From contig OW285187.1 of assembly GCA_935421135.1 (NCBI GenBank), positions 21,576,429 through 21,640,428 of the forward strand: a stretch of DNA of 64,000 nucleotides. Direction: 5' to 3'. Shown piece by piece: positions 54,011 through 61,988 of this stretch; position 1 is the first letter of the stretch; the number at the start of each line of letters is the position of its first letter. Origin of the DNA: Bugulina stolonifera. Its lineage: Eukaryota; Bryozoa; Gymnolaemata; Cheilostomatida; Bugulidae. The notes beneath the pieces are model-generated. The model was not told where the DNA came from, ran no database searches, and saw only the letters and a list, made by a program, of their open reading frames with translations. Position numbers and translations under genes: made by a program.

Positions 54011-57000
54011 GGTGTTGTTAGACATCGTAAAAGGAAAGCGACTACAATCAATGAGGAAAGTGGTGAGGAAGATGATGACACGCTTATACTCTCGTCCGAA
54101 GAAGATGGTGTTGTCATGGCGGCGAAAGTTGTGGACAAGAAAAAGAAAGAGAATGACGGGACATCGAGTAAGAAGGTTGGAATTAAACGTGGCTGTGCAG
54201 TTACTTGGATGGTAAAGGCAAGCGTGTACACTCCAAGATGCACATCCCCTCAAGGCACGCTCCAAAGTGCGGAGTCACCAATGATAATGGAAAGGCAAAC
54301 AAGGGCGACTCCCTCTCGCCAAGAGTTATGGTGTACTTGGGAGAGAAGGCAAGGGCTGATGGTAAGCACTCCTTCCGACATCTAGAATTCGTGTGCACTC
54401 CCACCCACGCGACGATGAAGAAGACGGCTGCCGATCTGAGAAAAAAGAGTGTAGAAGAGTTGCAAGACTACTTCAGGGTGAGGACACTCTCCATTCTTCC
54501 CAAGGGGAGTGTCCTGGTTGTGACGGCGATTCGAACCTTGGCAGTCGGCTTCAGTGTGGGAGGTGAGGCTATGAAAAAGATGGTGACTAGTGGTGTGGCG
54601 ACCTTCGAAACCATCGTAGACGGTAGAGAGGTTCATGGAGAGGTATTTCTACCTCAGCGCTACATCAGTCAGCTGGAGGGTAACCTCCCAGGCGTTGTAA
54701 TATACAAGGGTGTCAAGAAGAATAAGACTAGAAGTCGTGAGTATTACGACTGTTGCGTCTTGGATCGGGTGGGCAAAGAGCAGCTACTCACCAAGACTAT
54801 GAGCTGAGTTGTACTCTCACCTCTCCTCATGACTCACTAGACACCTCACCAACTCATTGGTGATATTTTTTCCCATGCATTTTGTAGATAAGTAGCGATC
54901 CATTGACATTATTATTGTTTTCTATATTCTTGTAGAAGGTCTCCGCCTCAGATTCAGAGAGTTTGACAGTTGTAGCCTGAAAATTGTGCAATAAACGTTT
55001 AACACTCACTACATTTCACCATATTATTCTAGCCCTCCCGCTTTTTCTAACTCTGTCATTTTCCATATACTTGTAAGAGGTCTCTGCCTCAGATTCAGAG
55101 GGTTTGCCAGTTGTAGCCTGAAAACTGTGCAATAAACGTTTTCACACTCGCTATATTTCGCTATATTATTTCAGCTCCATTTCCAACTCGGTTGACCTCC
55201 CCTCTGATTGGTCAATTGTATTTGCGAGGTTATGTCCTTTATAAATGTATTTACAAATGCATTAGTATCACCACTTCATCGACGAAGCTTTCAGTCCAAT
55301 GGTGGTGCTCGCGGAGTGCGCGTGTATGGTATGTCATTGACACTTATCCAGACTTTGTTTCCTAGGAATAGATGGGCGAGCTGGGATGATTGGAGTGCGT
55401 TCAGATCACTGACAACAGAAGAACTCTACGTTTCGCGTAGATACTTTTGGAAATCGGATCATCGAAGTAATAAGAGTGCAAAGGTCTTCCAGCATCTTAA
55501 CCATGGTGATCACAATGCTGTCGCTTTCGCTTTACTCGTTGCTGAGAGTGGCAATAGTGTGGCCGTGCGTGACAAAGAGGGGCGGACGGTGCTGCACGCA
55601 CTGCTACTTTCCGCTAAAGAGGGGAGTAAAGATGTGGCATCTCTTGCTTTTCACACCAATCCTAGTATGGTGGGCATGACGGATAAAAATAATGGTCAAA
55701 ATCCATACCATTTGATAGCAAAGATCGGAGATGAGAGCTTGCTACGTCGATTATGCTCTCCAATCACACCTCAACAGCTGCACCGTCCACATTTCATCAT
55801 CTCACCGTGTGCACTACCCTCTCCAGCCATCAATGAGCTAGATAAAGAGGGAAAGGCTCCCTTACATTACGCATTCGAATACGACTTGACCGAGAGTGGG
55901 TGGAGTATGAGATTAAGCGGAATGATGTTAGATTTTCGAGGTGTTGACCCCAACGTTAGACAGAGTGGTAGTGGAAATACTATTGGACACATGGCAGCAT
56001 TGTACGAGTTTCACGTGGCGACTGCACGATTTCTCGCACAAGGTCTCTCGCCAAGAGTAACCAATGAAGAAGGAGTATCCGTGTTAGACCTGTGTCCACT
56101 CGTTGACTTGACATTCGTTCTACAACATAGCTACGAGAAGGGGAGGGGTAGTCTGTAGCATTGATAAAGTGGATGAGTGCACGCACACTCTTAAGCGACT
56201 ACTTTGAAATAATTATATCTTTTATAAATAAAGTTTTGTAGATAAATAATTCAGCACACGCATTAGCACTCCATTGACATTATTGATTTTTTCTGTATAT
56301 ATTCTTGTAAGAGGTCTCTGCCTCAGATTCAGAGGGTTTGTCAGTTGCAGCCTGAAAACTGTGCAATAAACATTTAACACTCACTATATTTCAATATGTT
56401 ATTTTAACACTAAATAACAATAGAGGGAGGATATTGAGTGAAAAAGAAAGAAATCTCCTCAAAGAAGTATCTATAAGTGGTGAAGAGATTAGTGAGTTGA
56501 TTTAAATATGTAGAGATGTTTAAAACTTTGTTATAACTATGTAATTTATCATAGTCATGCTCTGAGGTGTATCGCTTCTGGTTGTAGGAGTGAGCTAGTA
56601 GATCGTTTTAAACGTAAAGCTCACGCCTACGATCAGAAAACAAGAGAGCTCACCTCAGAGTAAGGGTCTCAGCGCACTCTCCATATTTTTTTTATATATT
56701 ACTATCTTATTTATACACCTTTCGCTTCTATATTTATAGTTTTAAATTTATAATTTCAAACAAAATATACGCATTTATACTTTCTAGCGAATACGATATT
56801 ATGCTTTTCTATATAGTTTCAGTTATGTACTTTTTTCTACTCTATACTTTCCATTTTTTTTCTATTCTATACTTTCTATCATTATATACTTTCTAAGGAA
56901 TACGATAAAATATACGTATTATTAATCGAAACCCAAAAAAATGGTGATACGAATTTCAAAACCCCGGGGAGATAGTCGGGAAGAACGCGACGGGTCCCGG

Positions 57001-60000
57001 GCGGGAGGGACCCGGCTGGCGGCCGGCTCCCACCCCTCGTCCACAGTCGTTTGGTCAAACGGTCGGGGCGGAGATTCCGAGGTTTGAGGGCGGGGCTTGG
57101 AATAGGAGAGGCGGGGGACGGAGTCGGTGGCGATCATTCGAGAGGCGAGAGGCGTGGAGAGAAGAGACGCGAGGGAGAGGTTGGAGAGTTTTAAGAGAAT
57201 CGAAGACGGGGACGTTTCATTCGAGGTAAGTTTTTTTTTGGAGATTTTTTTCGTTCGCGGTTAGGATTATTTTTTGAGATTTTTCGGTCGCGGTTAGGAA
57301 AATTTTTGGAGATTTTTCGTTCGCGGTTAGGAAATTTTTTGAGGAGGAAACGCTCAGTTCCGGAGCGCGACCTTGGCAAGGTCGTGGGGAAATTTTGGTT
57401 AGTTCCGGTGTCCTTGACGAAGGTCACGGAGGGTGGTGGCTCCTGATTGGTCAGAATCCGAAATACGGCTCTGTGATTGGCTGAATCCGTGGGGAAATGT
57501 CTGTGCAGATCTGCACTGATATTACTACTCATGTCGTCTGTAAATGTGAGCTAAATCCATAAGTTCGGCCACGTGGTTACAATATAAAGTGGCAAAAAGA
57601 CTCTAATAATTCACAATCAAGTAAGGATAGAAAGACAATTACTAAATAAGTATAAATGTGGGAAAAACCAAGTTGCAATAGAATGTAATTCCAAGGCTTG
57701 ATTGCTAGTACAGACATGTATATAATACACGCAGTGGATAAGGTAATGAATGCATGGATAATATGGATAAACAATGTGATTAAATGTCAGCTATTATATG
57801 GTTAAGTGACTAGCCAAGGGAGGCTAGCTGTTACGATTCTCTTAGAGCTGTCCAGGAGGGATAACATTCGCTTAGGTACTAGGGCCTTTTTAACGGCATC
57901 TGCGTATGTGATCCTGGGGGTGCTGTGGACCGGCGGTTTCATCACAATACTAATATGAGTTTCCTATCAATTTCCCTGATGTAACCTCAACCTTGTTACC
58001 GACACAGGGTTAGCTCCCTGCCGTAACTGTTGTGACCTCACAGGAAGTAGACCGTATCTGGTCAGTCTACGTGTTACTCATGCTAACCTGGTCACCTGGA
58101 CCTATGCCAGGCTATGTGGTGGGGGTCCGTGGCAGCAGGCAACTGTGAGGGGGGAGCCTGGTTGTAAAATATAGTTAAAAAACTGGCTCTCTAAACAAAG
58201 TTTTTGAAATGCCAAGTCATACATGCATGGAAAGCTGAATGGTAACTTGTGAGTGATCTAGCTCTATAATTGTGGTTCTTCATTACAGTAAAAGGTTGAA
58301 AATTTTTGACTCATGGTACACTCTTTTAGATTTGTTATATTCTCTTGTTATAATTGTTAATTATTACAGTAAAAGGCAGAGTATTGGTGAATTGCAGTAT
58401 ACTCTTATATTTGTTATTATTGTAATTGTTTTCATGATTTCTGCAGGTTCATCCTATAATTGCTGTTATGGTTTATACAGGTTTATTCCATCAGCTGATC
58501 AATATAGATGAGTTGATAAAGGAGCTAATAACAGCAGATGAACTGTTTACTACAGAGGATAAACTATCAGCTCTGTTTAAGCTAGTCTCTAGAGCTGTAA
58601 CAGACTTTGATACGGAAACAGATCAGTCGTTGGATATTCTACATAAACAACGTGACCAACAGGTATGATTTGATAATATAACTTCTTTCTTTGACCACAA
58701 TACCCAGTAGTATTGGAAATGAGTAGAGAGAGTAGACAACTTCTGCTGTCAGATCAACTTAGCATTCACTGTACAACCAGCTCAGGTCTGCTGTAATTTA
58801 GGTATTATTACTCGCTCATTAGTACTTTAATAATTTTATCTTGTTTAGTTGGCTGAAGTGAGAATAAAGTATGAAACACTTGAGACAGAGTTCTTGGCCA
58901 ACAGAAGGAAGAATAAAACAGAACTGACCAGATATATGGAGGAGGAAGTAGGAACTATCTGGTCTAATCTGAGTAAGAGTAGAATGAAGATAGAAGCACA
59001 GCTTAGACAAAACCATCAGGTGTGTACCTACAGTGTGTACATTATATATTTATGTATACATACACAATATATATTTACTAGAACATGCTTAAGGTACCAA
59101 GAAATAGGGAAATGGCACAAATTTATCAATCTTTTACACTTAGTTTTGACTTTTTAATGATGTTAGCCAAGTAATACTGTAATGTACGACTGTGGGTAAC
59201 ACACAGCCTACACACCAATTGTATCAAATGACTCCTACCAGCCTGAATAGGGTTGTGATAGTTATGTGTGTTAATTCAAATGCATAGGGCAGAGATCTGG
59301 CCCTAGGCCCAACTGTGTATTCCACAACTGGACTAATGTGTTCCGGCTCTCATAAGGGGGGGGTCTGGAACACACCCAGTACCGTGGTGGAGTAGGCAGA
59401 AGAACTTATCTAGCAAGTGAATAACCAAGTTCAGAGAGATGGACACTGTTCAAAAGTTTATTGACAATTGACAACTGAACTTCAACTGAGAAACTGCTGT
59501 CCTTATATAGGCATTTTAGCCACTCCCACCTGAGAGGGGGGCTGGGCTGGGGTCGGCCCTACGCGTATACCACAAACATATAATAACCATGTTGTTAATT
59601 CTCAAAATTAGTAACATAAAATTCTATCAGCTGGATTTCAATAAGCTAAGTATGGTTCATTGTCCATCAGCCCCTTTTACTGGAGTTCGGTTTGCCTGTC
59701 ATCTGGTCCTTACCCATGAGTTGAGTCTTATCCAGGATAGGCCCCCTTGATGTCACATCGCCACAATAATAATTTACCAGGATACATGCTACAAGTGTTT
59801 ATACTGATTTTATAATATAAACTTCTGTTTATGGCTGCTAGTAGGGAGAATGTGACATCGAGTTTAGAATTGCAGCATTTGCCTCAATGTTTTATTTTGC
59901 AGCTTTATTATCATTTTGGTAGGATAGCTAAAAGGGTTAGTTATTTATATGTCAATGTAACTAGAATTGTTATTTTGTATTATATTATAAAAGTAGGTGT

Positions 60001-61988
60001 CATTCAGAAATTTTAAGCTGAGACAACGTGATTTTAACCCGTCTTTTAACCTATCAGGGAAATATTGGGTACTATTTACATTGTACACTACCCGACACAT
60101 GTTATAATTCTAGAAACCCAGGTTATATTGTTTCTACTCCTTCTACCCCTTACTTGAAGTTATGATGTACAGCATATACATGTTTGTTTATTTCTAAGAT
60201 GGTAAGTTTGTTACATACAGGTGGACATTGTACAGGGATATGCTGAGATTAAAGATAAAATACAGAAACTGTTATCAGTTGAGATACCTAGACTAGAGTT
60301 GTGTGATGTGATGACTTTAGAGGTCAAAGGTATGAGTTTCATGGCTTTATCATCCATATTGTAATGTAGACATGCAATCCATACATTTGATAGATACACT
60401 TACATGGTACATGGTACTTCATGTAGTAATTATGACTACATTCCCCTCAGCCCTTGTGTGTATAATCAGAGACCTGTCATGTATTATATATACAATGTAC
60501 GCGTGAGTGTAGTCATAGCATCCTGTATATGGTGATAGTGTAGTGAGGTTTATTTGATCCTCATATAAGGATAACATAGTAACTAATAGTGTTGTCTGGA
60601 GCAGGTTTCTGTCAATACTTTAAAACTGATCCAATATCAATACTTTCCACTACTCGCCTGGCATGGCCTACATCCTATGTCCGATGCCAATATCCATTAC
60701 TATGATTTCCAATCCTGCTCTACTCTCTTTGATTAGAAGTTATATTACAATGGGTGAGTTAAAACTGAGAGATCAAATGTTCAATTTCGATACCCTATAG
60801 TATTGTATTAGATGTTGGCCTCAAACAGTATTGGTCAATAGTTAATTGACCTCAAACTTGGTCTGGAGTATTTGCAACAGTTTCGCATCATATATTATAT
60901 CATAACAGGAGAAAGGAGAGATATCGAAGTAGAAGTTGTGCCCACAACAGACATATCTATTAGTTTAGATGAAGGAATGGCTACTTCTATTCTATCTAAA
61001 TCTCTTACACTGGTACGAACTGTCGATGTATCTAATAATTGCCTAGTTGTATGCACACACCAGGGTATTACTTATGTTGGACTGACTGGTGAAGGAGGGA
61101 TAGATAGAGTGAATAAGGACTATAGTATCACCAAGTATTTTATTGCTGCTCGGGATTCTGTGAATACAATCACAGCATATAAAGATAGACTCTATGTACT
61201 TGTACGTGGGAACCCTTGGACAGTGAATGTGTATGATCTCTCTGGGAAGCTGATCACTAGTTGGAATCATAGTGATACTAATGACAGTACTAACAAACTT
61301 GCTATTGTTGATGGTGAAGTTCCAATCCTAAGCAGAACCAGCAAAGAACTAATTCTATATTCTCTCACTGGCGAGGTAATAAAACGCTTTTCCTGCCCTT
61401 TACTTAGTAATAGTCAGACAAAGATTTGTGCAGCAGACAGACATTGCGTTGTTGTTTCTGATTACGGATCTTCTCAAGTGTTTAAGTTATCCTTGACAAC
61501 AGAACAAGTTATCTGGATATCTAAAGTTGTACCCAATCCACAAGGTGTGACCTGCTATAGAAGCAGATATATCCTTGTGACTAATTCAAGCAGTGAAACT
61601 ACCATCTGGATCCTCGATGTTAAGACAGGTAAGTAGTATTAGGTAGATCATAGGTGTGAAATACTTTCTTACAGGTTATACTGTAATAGGATGTGTTAGT
61701 AGATATTGTTATTATTGTACTACCATGTCATGCCACCTACCCAACATAGCAGTGTTACGAGAAGCAGACATGGTGGATAGATTGTCTATAAATTATGTTA
61801 TTATTTCTATTTGTAAAAATTTGACTCAACATCTTCATAATATGATCCTTACAGGTAGACTACTGCTCAAGTTAACTGATCCTACTAACAGAGGGAGTAG
61901 CAGTGTATATGACCTACATGTCTCTGGTGATACTCTGGTTGTTCCAAGATACTTTAATAAGAAGGTTCTGTTCTATCAGATTAAATAA
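44495..61988 (+). CDS. RING / B-box / coiled-coil / beta-propeller protein (TRIM-NHL-like)
   Basis: Exons 44495-44658, 46213-46369, 47355-47538, 58481-58662, 58849-59019, 60221-60329, 60909-61628 and 61855-61988 are all GT-AG and in phase (606 aa). RING C3HC4: C13, C16, C30, H32, C35, C38, C51, C54. Two Cys/His B-box-like modules follow (CDICIKRG...CTLCRKLFC; CPNH...CKSCVKLFC), then a coiled coil (~170-320). The C-terminal ~280 residues hold repeated blades such as LYVLVRGNPWTVNVYDLSGK and IWILDVKTG, as in NHL-type propellers. Family role: E3 ubiquitin ligase with the propeller binding substrate or RNA; the substrate here is unknown. Intron 3 (47539-58480) is 10.9 kb because of inserted elements. 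An earlier acceptor at 58446 would give a stop, so 58481 is used. The TAA is also the first base triplet of a 29-bp satellite. Confidence 0.88.
44937..45362 (+). mobile_element. tRNA-derived SINE with conserved centre and (AAAAC)n tail
   Basis: The head carries an A-box-like GGCACAGTTGGTGG and a B-box-like GAGTTCAAGCCCC. A central block includes GATCAGGGCGTATAAATAAT and CACGCACGTTAAAGATCC, followed by GGTGGCAGGTTGATGTAGTG, and it ends in AAACAAAACAAAACAAAACA. Inserted in intron 1 of the RING gene. Confidence 0.85.
45513..46082. mobile_element. Tc1/mariner-type MITE, 570 bp
   Basis: Left end TACAGTGATGTGAAAAAGTT then TAAGGACG; right end CGTCCTTAAACTTTTTCACA then GCACTGTA, a 28-bp inverted repeat with one mismatch. 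TA at both borders fits TA target choice. The interior has no transposase. In intron 1 of the RING gene. Confidence 0.88.
46767..47039. mobile_element. MITE of the AGGTGTC family, copy 2
   Basis: TAGGTGTCTTCGCGACCTC and GAGGTCGCAAAGACACCTA are inverted with two mismatches. The GC-rich interior stands out from the AT-rich surroundings. In intron 2 of the RING gene. Confidence 0.75.
48110..48668 (-). mobile_element. LTR-like dispersed repeat, copy 2
   Basis: Homologous to 26289-26706. On the minus strand a TATATAAGG box (near 48520) is followed about 35 bases later by AATAAA (near 48482), the promoter and poly(A) order of an LTR R region. The 8.8-kb element begins 26 bases to the right. Confidence 0.55.
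48694..49659 (+). repeat. Left terminal inverted repeat
   Basis: Near-identical to the complement of 56545-57518, with a handful of substitutions and one 7-base indel (GCCTCTC). The outer part has a perfect palindrome GTGCAGATCTGCAC. About three to four direct repeats of CCTAACCGCGACCGAAAAATC type (48873-48985) follow, then a CpG-rich block (49040-49230). The innermost ~120 bp code for the C-terminus of the left gene. Confidence 0.93.
49437..49442 (-). terminator. Poly(A) signal of the left gene
   Basis: TTTATT on the plus strand is AATAAA on the minus strand, about 100 bases past the stop. In the right TIR the matching site reads AATATA, so the signal is lost there. Confidence 0.6.
49541..51424 (-). 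CDS. Left cargo gene: zinc-finger, Pro/Ser/Thr-rich protein (interrupted)
   Basis: Unrecognised. Splice sites predict minus-strand exons 51461-51422 (ending in an ATG, 51424-51422, in good context), 51278-51222, 51072-50985 and 50854-49541. The last encodes a C2H2-like finger (CPLCKKKIGC..H...H), then a second Cys cluster (CGGCKIPC), a long T/S/P-rich linker, and a conserved basic C-terminus (RSELVDRFKRKAHAYDQKT) that also lies in both TIRs. Two breaks are visible: an in-frame TGA at 51027-51025 in exon 3, and a frame change at a run of eight G (50463-50470). An ATG at 50804 starts an uninterrupted 120-codon frame, which overlaps the 302-codon frame (ATG at 50449) by 8 bases. It may be a decaying gene, or the G-run may be a sequencing error. 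A nuclear DNA-binding role is inference. Confidence 0.5.
51556..51592 (-). promoter_or_regulatory. Left-gene promoter: TATA and CCAAT boxes
   Basis: On the minus strand, TATAAAAA (51563-51556) is preceded by an inverted CCAAT (51592-51588). Transcription would start near 51530 and run leftward. It mirrors the promoter at 53407-53460. Confidence 0.6.
51687..52332. repeat. G-rich minisatellite, left half of the central array
   Basis: Units of about 21 bp (GGGGTCGGAGAGGGGTTTTA) with shorter GGGGTCGGAGG variants, about 30 copies. Repeated G3-G5 runs separated by TTTTA and TCGGAGA would favour G-quadruplexes on the plus strand. Confidence 0.92.
52432..53310. repeat. C-rich minisatellite, right half of the central array
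   Basis: Units of about 20 bp (CTCCCACCACCTCCGACCCT). Read on the minus strand they give GGGTCGGAGG, the core of the left array, so the two halves face each other across a 100-bp spacer. Long stop-free frames here are repeat artefacts. Confidence 0.92.
53407..53460 (+). promoter_or_regulatory. Right-gene promoter: CCAAT and TATA boxes
   Basis: CCAAT at 53407-53411 and TATAAAAG at 53453-53460. The expected start is near 53485 (TTTCATCAGCATCC), giving a leader of about 120 bases before the ATG at 53603. A CTACTACACTCA repeat lies in the leader. Confidence 0.65.
53603..54807 (+). CDS. Right cargo gene A: acidic/basic nuclear-type protein (frameshifted)
   Basis: Unrecognised. The ATG at 53603 opens a frame with a Pro run, a coiled-coil-like charged segment (ELEQVIEYEEESQ...EELRAEMARRERFRRR), a D/E run coded by GATGAT repeats (53970-54008), a basic patch VRHRKRKAT and a second acidic/Lys region. 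From about 54187-54205 the likely coding frame shifts by one base and continues to a TGA at 54807. That part is a compact folded-looking domain (KMHIPSRHAPKCGV; VMVYLGEKARADGKHSF; GSVLVVTAIRTLAVGF). Together they would span about 400 codons. The break is one indel: a mutation, a sequencing error or a programmed shift. The nuclear-localisation-like patch and acidic tracts suggest a nucleic-acid or chromatin role, which is inference. Confidence 0.55.
54919..55020 (+). terminator. 3'-end motif, copy 1
   Basis: Contains TCTCCGCCTCAGATTCAGAG, GTTGTAGCCTGAAAATTGTG and AATAAA (54990-54995). It lies about 110 bases after gene A. Confidence 0.7.
55060..55160 (+). terminator. 3'-end motif, copy 2
   Basis: Contains TCTCTGCCTCAGATTCAGAG, GTTGTAGCCTGAAAACTGTG and AATAAA (55131-55136). 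CTCTG and CAGAG can form a short stem. No gene lies between copies 1 and 2. Confidence 0.7.
55232..56158 (+). CDS. Right cargo gene B: ankyrin-repeat protein
   Basis: 308 codons, uninterrupted, ATG at 55232 to TAG at 56156-56158. Seen: an N-terminal basic segment, then ankyrin-type units: VRDKEGRTVLHALL, DKNNGQNPYHLIAK, NELDKEGKAPLHYAFE, QSGSGNTIGHMAALYE and VTNEEGVSVLDLCP, each with the G-x-TxLH-type turn in variable form. Ankyrin repeats bind proteins; the partner is unknown. An inverted CCAAT (ATTGG) precedes the ATG closely. A poly(A) motif copy follows about 140 bases after the stop. As the only unbroken gene in the element, it may be under selection or simply young. Standalone ankyrin genes occur in large DNA viruses and symbionts; that link is inference. 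Confidence 0.75.
   Translation: MSFINVFTNALVSPLHRRSFQSNGGARGVRVYGMSLTLIQTLFPRNRWASWDDWSAFRSLTTEELYVSRRYFWKSDHRSNKSAKVFQHLNHGDHNAVAFALLVAESGNSVAVRDKEGRTVLHALLLSAKEGSKDVASLAFHTNPSMVGMTDKNNGQNPYHLIAKIGDESLLRRLCSPITPQQLHRPHFIISPCALPSPAINELDKEGKAPLHYAFEYDLTESGWSMRLSGMMLDFRGVDPNVRQSGSGNTIGHMAALYEFHVATARFLAQGLSPRVTNEEGVSVLDLCPLVDLTFVLQHSYEKGRGSL
56290..56392 (+). terminator. 3'-end motif, copy 3
   Basis: Same motif as at 54919 and 55060, with AATAAA at 56365-56370, placed after the ankyrin gene. Confidence 0.7.
56405..56544 (+). pseudogene. Inverted fragment of the left cargo gene (exon 3 and intron 3 start)
   Basis: Matches the complement of 50935-51070. The homology begins at the exon 3 start and runs through the donor into the intron. 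It then joins directly to the TIR copy of the gene's C-terminus at 56545, so about 1.27 kb present on the left (49660-50930) is absent here. At 56449-56451 this copy has AGA where the left gene has TGA. Confidence 0.8.
56545..57518 (-). repeat. Right terminal inverted repeat
   Basis: Inverted copy of 48694-49659. The inner end holds the last ~36 codons of the left gene in sense orientation. A GC box (GGGCGGGGC, 57088-57096) and a splice donor (CGAG|GTAAGT, after 57225) face outward toward the host gene's downstream exons. Confidence 0.93.
57519..58446. other. Rest of RING-gene intron 3
   Basis: 57519-57780 is AT-rich. 57800-58160 is clearly richer in G and C (for example GGTGCTGTGGACCGGCGGTT and GGGGGTCCGTGGCAGC) and looks like part of a dispersed repeat whose family I cannot name. 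Confidence 0.35.
59285..59765 (-). mobile_element. LTR-like repeat, second family
   Basis: On the minus strand it starts TGTGGCGATGTGACATC (59765 down). CTATATAAGG (near 59500) is followed by AATAAAC (near 59460) about 45 bases later: TATA then poly(A) signal, as in an LTR. No internal coding region and no clear target duplication; probably a solo LTR in intron 5 of the RING gene. Confidence 0.5.

Larger units (their letters stand above)
48694..57518. mobile_element. 8.8-kb long-TIR element with divergent cargo genes, family not recognised
   Basis: Ends are CAGTGCAGATCTGCACAGAC and its complement; terminal inverted repeats run about 966 and 974 bp. TATTAC lies at 48688-48693 and again at 57520-57525, one base off the right end (or GTATTAC/ATATTAC directly flanking), a candidate 6-7 bp target duplication. 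Inside, symmetric about ~52340: TIR, left gene (-), promoter, G-rich array, C-rich array, promoter, two right genes (+), TIR. No transposase, integrase, DNA polymerase or capsid protein is recognisable. CAGTG ends suggest hAT, but TIR length and gene content do not. A Polinton-like or other virus-like derivative is an alternative. It sits in intron 3 of the RING gene. Confidence 0.85.

Noticed and set aside
48694..57518. Firm assignment to Polinton/Maverick or to hAT
   Set aside because: A 6-bp TATTAC duplication hints at the first and CAGTG ends at the second, but the duplication is offset by one base and no diagnostic gene of either group is present.
58447..58511. Alternative exon 4 start of the RING gene at the CTGCAG acceptor
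   Set aside because: It is in the right phase but reaches a stop codon within the exon; the acceptor at 58479-58480 continues the coiled coil.
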